In this document: positions 1-6,106 of the stretch, in pieces
Numbering within the stretch: the first letter of the stretch is position 1
How the letters are laid out: every line of letters starts with the position of its first letter
Assembly: GCF_027213785.1 (NCBI RefSeq)
Contig: NZ_JAPWGO010000006.1
Span: 62,001-126,000, forward strand
Direction: 5' to 3'
Origin: Limimaricola sp. G21655-S1
GTDB taxonomy: Bacteria; Pseudomonadota; Alphaproteobacteria; Rhodobacterales; Rhodobacteraceae
Length of the DNA stretch: 64,000 nucleotides
Position numbers and translations under genes: made by a program
The notes under the pieces: generated by a model
What the model saw: the letters and a program-made list of their open reading frames with translations, nothing else
The model's database searches: none
Told to the model about the DNA's origin: nothing

Positions 1-1
1 G

Positions 2-70
2 ACCGGGGAGCCGCCGAAGGGCGTCTGGATCCCCGATGCGGGCGTACCGGGCTATCGCGGTCGCGGCTGA
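2..70 (+). CDS. C-terminal end of an unidentified protein (partial)
   Basis: A reading frame open from the left edge ends in TGA at 68-70. It reads 22 residues rich in Gly and Pro (ending GYRGRG), and nearly every codon ends in G or C, as in the confident genes here; the other two forward frames lack this bias. Too little remains to name the protein. The next 236 bases up to 306 hold no gene that I can support. Confidence 0.4.
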   Translation, partial: TGEPPKGVWIPDAGVPGYRGRG

Positions 71-306
71 TCACCTTCGTACGCTAGCGCACATTACTGA
101 CCTAACGTAAGGCGCCTCTGGCATTCTTCGGAACATCGCGCGACGGTTATTCTGCGACTGCGGCATGACATGGGCGTCATGGCACCGAAGCGCGCCGGGG
201 TGGCCCATGCCCCCCGCGAGAGAGATAAGGCCCGAACATATGGCCCCCCCGTGGCGGGTCGCATGGCCGGGTGGGAACAGGCGGCTCTGTGAAAGGGAGT
301 AACGAC

Positions 307-663
307 ATGGCTGACGATCGCGAAGAGCGGATCCGCAAGCGCGCCTACGAGATGTGGGAGCGCGACGGCTTTCCCGAGGGACAGCACGACGCGCATTGGC
401 AAGAGGCCGAGGCCGAGATCGACGCGGAGATGCGCAGCGAAGGGTCGGCGAGCGGCGCGACCGGCGGCACCGGCCCATCCGACGCGACGGGCGGGGACGA
501 CGCGGCCCCCGCCAAACCGAAGAAGACCCGGGCCCCGCGCAAACCGGCAACGAGCAAGGCGGCTGATGCCAGCCCGTCCAAGGCGACCAAGACCGCGCCC
601 AAGGCGACGACCCCGCGAAAGCCACGGGCCCGGAAGAGCGCGAAACCGGAGGGCGAGGGTTAA
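307..663 (+). CDS. DUF2934 domain protein with Lys/Ala/Pro-rich tail
   Basis: A 118-residue protein. Residues 1-38 contain the DUF2934 pattern, an amphipathic stretch reading RIRKRAYEMWERDGFPEG and then HW and EAE; this family is common in alphaproteobacteria and its function is unknown. The rest is low-complexity, first Gly/Ser/Ala/Asp-rich and then a basic Lys-Pro-Ala tail resembling histone H1-like tails, which suggests nucleic-acid binding (inference). I chose the ATG at 307 because AAGGGAG lies just upstream; an in-frame ATG at 271 has no such site and precedes the conserved domain. It converges on parB and ends at a hairpin that also carries a partition-type palindrome. Confidence 0.75.
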   Translation: MADDREERIRKRAYEMWERDGFPEGQHDAHWQEAEAEIDAEMRSEGSASGATGGTGPSDATGGDDAAPAKPKKTRAPRKPATSKAADASPSKATKTAPKATTPRKPRARKSAKPEGEG

Positions 664-669
664 GCTCCT

Positions 670-685
670 ATATCCCAAGGGATAT
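670..685. repeat. 16-base inverted repeat after the DUF2934 gene
   Basis: ATATCCC, AA, GGGATAT: two 7-base arms with a 2-base centre, starting six bases after the stop codon at 663 and just before the larger hairpin at 696-723. It may be a protein-binding site or a small extra hairpin in the 3' end. No function is shown. Confidence 0.5.
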
Positions 686-695
686 TTGCGATTAC

Positions 696-727
696 AGGCC
701 GGTTCCCCGCGGGGAACCGGCCTTTTT
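696..727 (+). terminator. Intrinsic terminator for the DUF2934 gene, built on a parS-type palindrome
   Basis: A 28-base perfect palindrome (696-723) with arms AGGCC plus the 18-base parS-like core is followed directly by TTTTT (723-727) on the + strand, the classic stem plus T-run layout. It lies between the convergent DUF2934 gene (stop 663) and parB (stop 727-729). A perfect palindrome must open a few central bases to make a loop, so folding in RNA is plausible but not proven. Confidence 0.6.
701..718. other. parS-like partition site 1
   Basis: Perfect 18-base palindrome GGTTCCCCGCGGGGAACC, the first of four identical copies within 2.5 kb. It sits immediately downstream of parB. Identical palindromes clustered around a parAB pair are the expected layout of centromere sites bound by ParB. 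This copy is embedded in a longer 28-base palindrome that also looks like a terminator. Confidence 0.8.
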
Positions 728-1821
728 CATTTGGCGTCCAGCGCGTCGAAGAAGGCCTCGAAGGCGCGTTGCAGCCGGGCCCGGTCGAGCGCCGAGAAAT
801 CGCGCGCCAGTCGCAGCTCGACCCGTCCGTCGGAGGCCGCGATCTTCGCCTCGCCCTCGGGGCGCGGCAGCCGTAGCATAGTCTTCGACACCGATTTCGG
901 GCGCGGCTTCACGATCTTCGGGGCGCGGTGCACGAAATCCTTGAGCACCGCGATCTCGGCCTCGGCGTCGCGTTCCGGCGCACGCGCCAGCATCTCGATC
1001 ATCTCGTCACCGAGCATCGGGTCGGCATCGACGATCTTGAACAGCTCCAGACCGAGCGCACGCGGGATCGCCTCGGGATGGCGGATGTTGCCCTTGGCAC
1101 CTTCGAGCACCCGGGTGAAGCTGCGGATATAGCTGCGCTTCTGCTTCAGGGCCGAGGCATAGAGTTCCGACACCGCATCATGCGGCGTGATCCCGGTCTG
1201 CTCGGCATAGCTCAGCGCCAGCTGCGCCATCTCGCCGAAGGAGATGTCCTTCCGCACCAGATTCTCATCGACCATCTTGCGGTAGAGATCGCGCACCGGT
1301 TCCCCGCGGGGAACCATCGCGGCCGGGATCTTCGCATAACGCCGGTCGCCGGTCTGCTCCAGCAATTCCCGAAACGCCGAGAGCCGGCGATAGCCCTGGA
1401 TCAACTCGTAACCGCCCTGCCCGTCCTGTTCGACCCGGATCGGGTTCGACAGCCCGATATCCTGAATCGAGAGCTTCAGCTCCTCGATCTCGAGATCCTT
1501 GGTCTTCGCGCGATCGCGCACCAGTTTCGAGGTCCTGACCGCGTCAATCGCGACCAGGTCGGTGATCAAGCCGAGCTTCTTGAGCCGCACATGCTCATGC
1601 GCCAGCTGGTCGTTCTCGGCCCGGATCGCGGCCTCGGCTTCGGCTCGGCCACGCGCCGCTTCGGCGGTCTCGGTGATCGCCGAGGCCATCGGCCCGCGCC
1701 GCGGCGCCGCCTGTTGCGGCTCGGGTTCCGGCTGCGGCGTGGGGTTCCCCGCGGGGAACCGGTCCGGCTCCGGCGCGTCGGGCGTGAAGTCGATGTCGAA
1801 GACGCTGCGTTTCTTGGCCAT
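727..1821 (-). CDS. parB: ParB-like partition protein
   Basis: A 364-residue DNA-binding protein expected to load on the 18-base palindromes nearby and act with ParA to segregate the replicon. The ParB/Spo0J core is visible: SIQDIGLSNPIRVEQDG followed by YELIQGYRRLSAFREL, the equivalent of the conserved ParB boxes, then a helix-turn-helix region around SFGEMAQLALSYAEQTGI. I chose ATG 1821 because the protein then starts MAKKRSVFDIDF and the codon lies one base after the parA stop (TGA-G-ATG), indicating translational coupling; upstream in-frame ATGs lie inside parA. Two parS-like palindromes lie inside the coding sequence. Plasmid ParB proteins of this type are usually 300-400 residues, so it is complete. 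Confidence 0.9.
   Translation of the reverse strand: MAKKRSVFDIDFTPDAPEPDRFPAGNPTPQPEPEPQQAAPRRGPMASAITETAEAARGRAEAEAAIRAENDQLAHEHVRLKKLGLITDLVAIDAVRTSKLVRDRAKTKDLEIEELKLSIQDIGLSNPIRVEQDGQGGYELIQGYRRLSAFRELLEQTGDRRYAKIPAAMVPRGEPVRDLYRKMVDENLVRKDISFGEMAQLALSYAEQTGITPHDAVSELYASALKQKRSYIRSFTRVLEGAKGNIRHPEAIPRALGLELFKIVDADPMLGDEMIEMLARAPERDAEAEIAVLKDFVHRAPKIVKPRPKSVSKTMLRLPRPEGEAKIAASDGRVELRLARDFSALDRARLQRAFEAFFDALDAK
1298..1315. other. parS-like partition site 2 (inside parB)
   Basis: Perfect copy of GGTTCCCCGCGGGGAACC within the parB coding sequence, where it is read as MVPRGEP. The third copy is read in another frame, so the DNA and not the peptide is what is conserved. Confidence 0.8.
1743..1760. 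other. parS-like partition site 3 (inside parB)
   Basis: Perfect copy of the same 18-base palindrome near the 5' end of parB, read as RFPAGNP. It lies 445 bases from site 2, start to start. Confidence 0.8.
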
Positions 1822-1822
1822 C

Positions 1823-3118
1823 TCAGTCCTCCAGCTTGTCCCATGCCGCCACCAGCGTGGCGCGGAACTCGTCATAGGCGCGGTCAAAGGAGGCGCGGGC
1901 ACGCCGCCAAGTCTCGCGGGTCATGTTGCGATAGTCGATCTCGTAGACCGAGCTCAGGAACCGGCCCGACTGTTCGACCGCGCGGGTCATCTCGATCGGA
2001 TGCTCGGCGACATGCGGACCGAACACCTTGTGAAAGGCCTGCTGCATCGCGCGGTGCAGGTCATTGTTGGGTTCGAACCGGGTCAGCAGGAACCGGATGT
2101 CGGAGAAGTGTTTCTCGGGCTCGGTGCCCGGCGGCACGGCACCGCGGAACCGGCCCAGATCCTCCAGCGCCTCGGCGAGCTGGCCGATGAACGAGGTGGT
2201 GGAGTCGTACTCCCAGTAGCCGGGCCCCGAGGGGATATAGAGCACGTCCGCGGCGAAGACCGCGTTCATCGACTGGTAGCCGATCGCCGGCGGGCAATCG
2301 AACAGGATGATGTCGTAGGCGTCGTCGGGCAGGTGATCGAGGTAACGATCAACGGCGGCGAAGAACGACCATTCCGGGTTCAGATGCCGGTACTGCGCCG
2401 AGGCGAACTCGACGAAGGCGGCGTTGGCACAGGAGGGCACGAGGTCGATGGTCGGCCATGAGGTCGGCTTGATGAAGTCGGTGACCCGCAGATCGTTGAG
2501 CCCCATGCCGGTGACCGAGGCGGGCAGCTTGCGCTCGGGCAGGGCGGTGCCGGTCTCGGCACCGCGCCCGGCGGCGTTCATCCGCTCGGTCTCGCGGATC
2601 AGGTCGCGCGCCATGATGCCCCAGACCGTGTATTCCTCGGCCACGTCCGACAGCCCCATCGAATGCGACAGCGTCGCCTGCGGATCGAAGTCGACGCAGA
2701 GCACTCGGTAGCCGTCGAGCGCTGCCGCATGCGCGAAGTGCAGCGCCACGGTCGACTTGCCGGCACCGCCCTTGAAGTTTGCGACGGCGGCGCGGATCGC
2801 GCGCTTGCCGGCAGGACGGGGCGGCAGCATCGGCTTGTTCTTGTGGCGCAGCCGCCGGCGCAGCTCGCCGATCTCTTCGAGCGAGTACCAGCGCTGGCGA
2901 CCATCCTCCTCGACCAGCCCCTGCGGCAGCGACGGATCAGCAGCAAGCCGGCCCCGGAATGTCGAGGGGTTCAGCCCGAGGATCAGTTCCGCCACCTCCC
3001 AGCTCGAGAAGCGGCGCAGGCTCTTCTCGTTCTCCGGCGAGAAGGTCTGCTGCCGGATGAAGCCCTGCATCTTGAGCGACTGCGACTGCAGCCGGGCCAG
3101 GTCGGTGTGTGTGAACAT
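1823..3118 (-). CDS. parA: ParA-type partition ATPase with N-terminal HTH
   Basis: A 431-residue ParA/SopA-like ATPase that should move the ParB-parS complex over the nucleoid. Residues 35-95 form a MerR-like helix-turn-helix (SSWEVAELILGLNPSTFRGR), typical of type Ia ParA proteins that also repress their own operon. The deviant Walker A motif KGGAGKST is at 116-123, followed by FDPQATLS and the Walker B region IILFDCPPAIG. The ATG at 3118 has GGAGG about ten bases upstream, and this ribosome site abuts parS-like site 4, so ParB or ParA binding there could control the operon (inference). parB follows after one base. Length is normal for the family. Confidence 0.92.
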   Translation of the reverse strand: MFTHTDLARLQSQSLKMQGFIRQQTFSPENEKSLRRFSSWEVAELILGLNPSTFRGRLAADPSLPQGLVEEDGRQRWYSLEEIGELRRRLRHKNKPMLPPRPAGKRAIRAAVANFKGGAGKSTVALHFAHAAALDGYRVLCVDFDPQATLSHSMGLSDVAEEYTVWGIMARDLIRETERMNAAGRGAETGTALPERKLPASVTGMGLNDLRVTDFIKPTSWPTIDLVPSCANAAFVEFASAQYRHLNPEWSFFAAVDRYLDHLPDDAYDIILFDCPPAIGYQSMNAVFAADVLYIPSGPGYWEYDSTTSFIGQLAEALEDLGRFRGAVPPGTEPEKHFSDIRFLLTRFEPNNDLHRAMQQAFHKVFGPHVAEHPIEMTRAVEQSGRFLSSVYEIDYRNMTRETWRRARASFDRAYDEFRATLVAAWDKLED

Positions 3119-3134
3119 GCGGTCTCTGCCCTCC

Positions 3135-3152
3135 GGTTCCCCGCGGGGAACC
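3135..3152. other. parS-like partition site 4 (upstream of parA)
   Basis: Fourth perfect copy of the 18-base palindrome, ending 16 bases before the parA start codon and touching its ribosome binding site. It is placed to serve both as a centromere site and as an operator for the parAB operon. Confidence 0.8.
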
Positions 3153-3335
3153 GAAACCGGATCCCTTGGGAACGCTAATTCTTGCGATGTGACGATCTAC
3201 GCTGGATTTGCGGCGCATGAAAAGCCATTTATGATCGAAACCGGAAATACGCCGGAATCCCGAAACGCCTGTGCCACAAGGCGCTCTCGATTCGCCGCCA
3301 GGCCCGGGCGATCGTGAGGACGCGGTCGGGGAAGG

Positions 3336-3412
3336 GGGGACAGTCCCTACCCTAGACTGAGCCGATTAGGGGACATTTCCGGCCAAATAGGGGACACCTT
3401 GAATGTCCCCCA
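3336..3412. repeat. Iteron-like GGGGACA repeats
   Basis: GGGGACA occurs at 3336, 3369 and 3390 on the + strand and, inverted as TGTCCCC, at 3404-3410. The two best copies, TAGGGGACAT (3367-3376) and TAGGGGACAC (3388-3397), are 21 bases apart, two helical turns. They lie about 130 bases upstream of the initiator gene, the place for initiator-binding iterons or an autoregulatory operator. Confidence 0.5.
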
Positions 3413-3477
3413 ATACCAGTACATACCGATTTCCATCCGGAAATTGGATTGGCGCAGAGGGCCATTCCGGAGTCGGC

Positions 3478-3506
3478 TTGACAGAATCGTGTTTCCGGAC
3501 GCAAAT
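3478..3506 (+). promoter_or_regulatory. Putative promoter of the initiator gene
   Basis: A perfect TTGACA -35 (3478-3483) is followed after 17 bases by GCAAAT, a weak -10. It lies about 35 bases upstream of the initiator start codon. Confidence 0.35.
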
Positions 3507-3538
3507 CAGGCCATGCCGGGGAAAGACGTTGGGGAGCG

Positions 3539-4315
3539 ATGTCCGAGCCGGTGAGCAGACGCCGTCGGTTCATAGCTGCCGGGGGCGTTCAGGGTACCGC
3601 CTCGAGGGGCGGCAGGACAGGGCGCGCCATGTTGACGACAAAGGCCGTGGGCCGGGGGGCGGCGGCTCGCAAATACGACATCCTCACCGCCCTCGGTGCG
3701 CATGCGCTCGCCGGCGGCCGGACCGAGCAGGTGCTTGCTCTGCGGCTGATGACGCTGATCACCGCGCGCTACAACTGGGGCCGCGACGAGCTCGCCGTCG
3801 GACAGCGCGAGATCGCCCGGCTCTGGTCCGTGGACGAGCGCACCGTCAAGCGCGAGATGGCCAAGCTGCGGGGCAGGGGATGGCTCGAGCTGAGCCGTGC
3901 CGGCGCGCGCGGCCGCGTCGCGGAATACCGGCTCGGCATCGAGAGGCTGCTCGCCGACACGCGGCCCGAATGGGACCGCGTCGGCCCCGACTTCGCGCAC
4001 CGGCTCGAAGGCTCCGAGGATGACGGCAAGGTGGTGCCGCTGCCGATCAGGGGAGAGGTCCCGCCGCCCGACCTGTCGGCCGGGACCGAATGGGCCCTGG
4101 CCCAGGCGGTGCTCCATGCCGAGGCCCCCGGACCCTACGCGTCGTGGCTCAGGGCGCTGGAGCGCGCCGGGAGATCGGGCGGGCGGCTGACACTCGTCGC
4201 GCCGTCCCGGTTTCACGCCGCCTATGTGCAGACGCATCTCGCGACGCGGCTGCTCGCGGCCTGTCGATCGGTGGACGAGGATATCACCGAGGTGGCGGTG
4301 ATCGCCGCGAGCTGA
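3539..4315 (+). CDS. DnaA-like plasmid replication initiator
   Basis: A 258-residue protein transcribed away from parAB. Residues about 60-130 form a winged helix (AVGQREIARLWSVDERTVKR, then LRGRGWLELSRAG with VAEYRLG). The C-terminal 70 residues (WALAQAVL... YASWLRALE... RLTLVAPSRFHAAYVQTHL) follow the pattern of DnaA domain I, whose WL...L......LVAPS.F...Y....L spacing is characteristic. This combination matches the DnaA-like replication proteins described from Rhodobacterales plasmids. ATG 3539 is preceded by GGGGAG; an ATG 30 codons further in (3629) lacks a ribosome site. The alternative is a transcription regulator, but position beside parAB and repeats favours an initiator. Confidence 0.75.
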   Translation: MSEPVSRRRRFIAAGGVQGTASRGGRTGRAMLTTKAVGRGAAARKYDILTALGAHALAGGRTEQVLALRLMTLITARYNWGRDELAVGQREIARLWSVDERTVKREMAKLRGRGWLELSRAGARGRVAEYRLGIERLLADTRPEWDRVGPDFAHRLEGSEDDGKVVPLPIRGEVPPPDLSAGTEWALAQAVLHAEAPGPYASWLRALERAGRSGGRLTLVAPSRFHAAYVQTHLATRLLAACRSVDEDITEVAVIAAS

Positions 4316-4318
4316 GCC

Positions 4319-4654
4319 TCAGATGATCAGCGCGATCACCGTCAGCACCACCGCCGTTCCGACTGTCACGGCGATCAGGATGGTGCGGTTGCTGGCCTCG
4401 CGCGCAGACAGCTTCGACGTCGCGCTCACCGGGCGCGGGGCCTCGGCCCCCTTGGGTGCCTGACCGCGCGCGGGGTTCTCGGTCTCGGCATCCTGGGCGC
4501 GCTTGACCTGAGCTTCGGTGTTGGGAAACCCCGAGGCCTCGTCATCCGTACCGAGCGGCGAGGCCGCCGGATCGGGAAAACCTTTCTTGTCGCCGGCCTC
4601 GCCCTCGTCGATGTCGTGGCGCAGACGGTCGGTGCTATGCGGTGTCTCGGCCAT
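4319..4654 (-). CDS. Small tail-anchored membrane protein, unknown function
   Basis: A 111-residue protein. Residues 1-85 are hydrophilic and disordered-looking, rich in Glu, Asp, Ala and Pro; one strongly hydrophobic segment (TILIAVTVGTAVVLTVIALI) ends the protein, so it is probably anchored in the inner membrane by its C-terminus. The start was chosen at 4654 because AAGGAG lies seven bases upstream; an ATG eight codons earlier has no such site. It follows the P450 gene on the same strand after 55 bases and ends three bases from the convergent initiator gene. I do not recognise the family. Confidence 0.6.
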   Translation of the reverse strand: MAETPHSTDRLRHDIDEGEAGDKKGFPDPAASPLGTDDEASGFPNTEAQVKRAQDAETENPARGQAPKGAEAPRPVSATSKLSAREASNRTILIAVTVGTAVVLTVIALII

Positions 4655-4709
4655 GTCGCGGCTCCTTGAAAATGTCACCGCTCAACAGGAGGCGAGGCAG
4701 CGCGGTTCC

Positions 4710-5936
4710 TCAGAGCCTGAGCCGCAGGCCGCTCGCGGGCCATGGCGGTATGGCGGTGCGCGGGATCGACAGATCCTGCGGCGGCGCGTCGAACCCACTC
4801 TCGAGCAGCAGCGCCGTCGCCTCGGACAGCAGCGCCGCGGTCAGGGCCTCGCCGGGGCAGCGATGCCCGACCCGCATTGAGCCGCCGCCCTGCGGCACGA
4901 AGCCGCCCAAAGTGGCGGGCGCGCCGAGATGCCGGCGCGGATCGAACCGTCCGGCCTGGGCCCAGGCCGCCGGGTGGCGGTTGCTGCCATAAAGATCGAG
5001 CAGCAGCCAGTCGCCGGACGCGAAGCGGTGGCCCTCATGCGAGAACGGCTCGATCACCCGGCCGCCGATCACGGGAAAGAACGGGTAGAGGCGGCGCACC
5101 TCGTCGCCCCAGGCGCGCAGCCCGATCTCGTCGGGTATGAGAGCGGCGCGGGCCTCGGGATGGCTCACCATCGCATGGGCGGAGAAGACGACGTAGCGCC
5201 CGACTGCAACGATCGGTCGCAGCAGGTTCAAGAGCTCGATCGCCGCCACCTCGCGGGGCAGGGCGATGCCATCGGGCCCGCGATACCGGGCCACGCGGTC
5301 GAGCGGCGTTCCGGGGTCCGGTGCGCCGGACCGCGCGGCGCGGATCTGCTCCCGGGCCCAGGCCTCGGCCCGGCGTCGCAGCGCGCGGGCGCGCAGATGG
5401 CCGGGACCGATACGTGCCGCGCCCGAAATCATCGCGGTCAGTTCCTCGCAGCGCCGTTGCGGCGCGTTCTCGGCCGGATCGATCCCGCACCAGCGCAACG
5501 CGACGCGGGTGAGGATCGGCCCGACCTCGTCGGCCAGCACGATCTCGCGCGCGTGCCAGCCGGACGAGGCGGCCTGCCATTCCTCGCGCAGCATCCGCCG
5601 TGCCATGCGCAGCCGCTCATCGGCCATCAGTGACAGGAACAGCAGGCGGCGACAGCGATGCGCCACGCCGTCCAGCGTCTGGACCGATCCCTTTTCCTGC
5701 AGCAGGGCCAGAACGCCGCCCGGCATGGCGCCGCGCCGCGAAAGTCGCCCCGGCACGTAGAAGGCCCGCGCCGCGGCCGGGCCGCGCAGGCAGGTCACCG
5801 GCCGCAGCATGATCCGGGTCCGGAACCCGTCGGTGCCGAGCCTGTCGCAGCGCCGCGACACGAAATCATATCCCTCTCTCAGGAACGACAGGGTGCTGTC
5901 GACCGAAACGAGGCGGGGGAGAGAGCGGTCTCGCAT
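4710..5936 (-). CDS. CYP152-type cytochrome P450 (fatty-acid peroxygenase/decarboxylase family)
   Basis: A 408-residue P450 of the CYP152 family, whose known members use hydrogen peroxide to hydroxylate or decarboxylate fatty acids. Family hallmarks are present: STLSFLREGYDF near the N-terminus, the Arg240-Pro241 pair in helix I (ELLNLLRPIVAVGRYV) that replaces the usual acid-alcohol pair and binds the substrate carboxylate, an ExxR motif (E279, R282), and the haem-binding loop FVPQGGG...GHRCPGEAL with Cys360. Length equals the family norm. Start at 5936 fits the conserved N-terminus although no good ribosome site is visible. Alkene-forming members usually have His at the position equivalent to residue 85 of the Bacillus enzyme; here that region reads GSVQTLDGVAHR, which contains Gln, as in hydroxylating members. 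Confidence 0.88.
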   Translation of the reverse strand: MRDRSLPRLVSVDSTLSFLREGYDFVSRRCDRLGTDGFRTRIMLRPVTCLRGPAAARAFYVPGRLSRRGAMPGGVLALLQEKGSVQTLDGVAHRCRRLLFLSLMADERLRMARRMLREEWQAASSGWHAREIVLADEVGPILTRVALRWCGIDPAENAPQRRCEELTAMISGAARIGPGHLRARALRRRAEAWAREQIRAARSGAPDPGTPLDRVARYRGPDGIALPREVAAIELLNLLRPIVAVGRYVVFSAHAMVSHPEARAALIPDEIGLRAWGDEVRRLYPFFPVIGGRVIEPFSHEGHRFASGDWLLLDLYGSNRHPAAWAQAGRFDPRRHLGAPATLGGFVPQGGGSMRVGHRCPGEALTAALLSEATALLLESGFDAPPQDLSIPRTAIPPWPASGLRLRL

Positions 5937-6106
5937 GGTGACGAAAAAACCTTGGCTCGATGCGCGGGGTTCCGCGCCCTCCGGGCGCCGGGCGGAACCC
6001 CGCCATCCGACAGCGGTTGTCCGCCGAGAGCTGTAATATCGCCTGATGGGTGCCGGTGGCGAGGCAAGGGCCGATGGCCAGGGCAACGGCGAGGGAAGGA
6101 CCGAAC

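Larger units (their letters stand above)
3153..3538. other. Putative replication origin region between parA and the initiator gene
   Basis: A gene-free divergent spacer. It contains a locally AT-richer stretch (about 3215-3250), a cluster of GGGGACA repeats (3336-3412), a small inverted repeat TTTCC-atcc-GGAAA near 3430-3443 and a promoter-like TTGACA before the initiator gene. Repeats beside an initiator gene are the usual layout of an iteron-type origin. I saw no perfect DnaA box. Assignment as oriV is inference from position and repeats. Confidence 0.5.
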
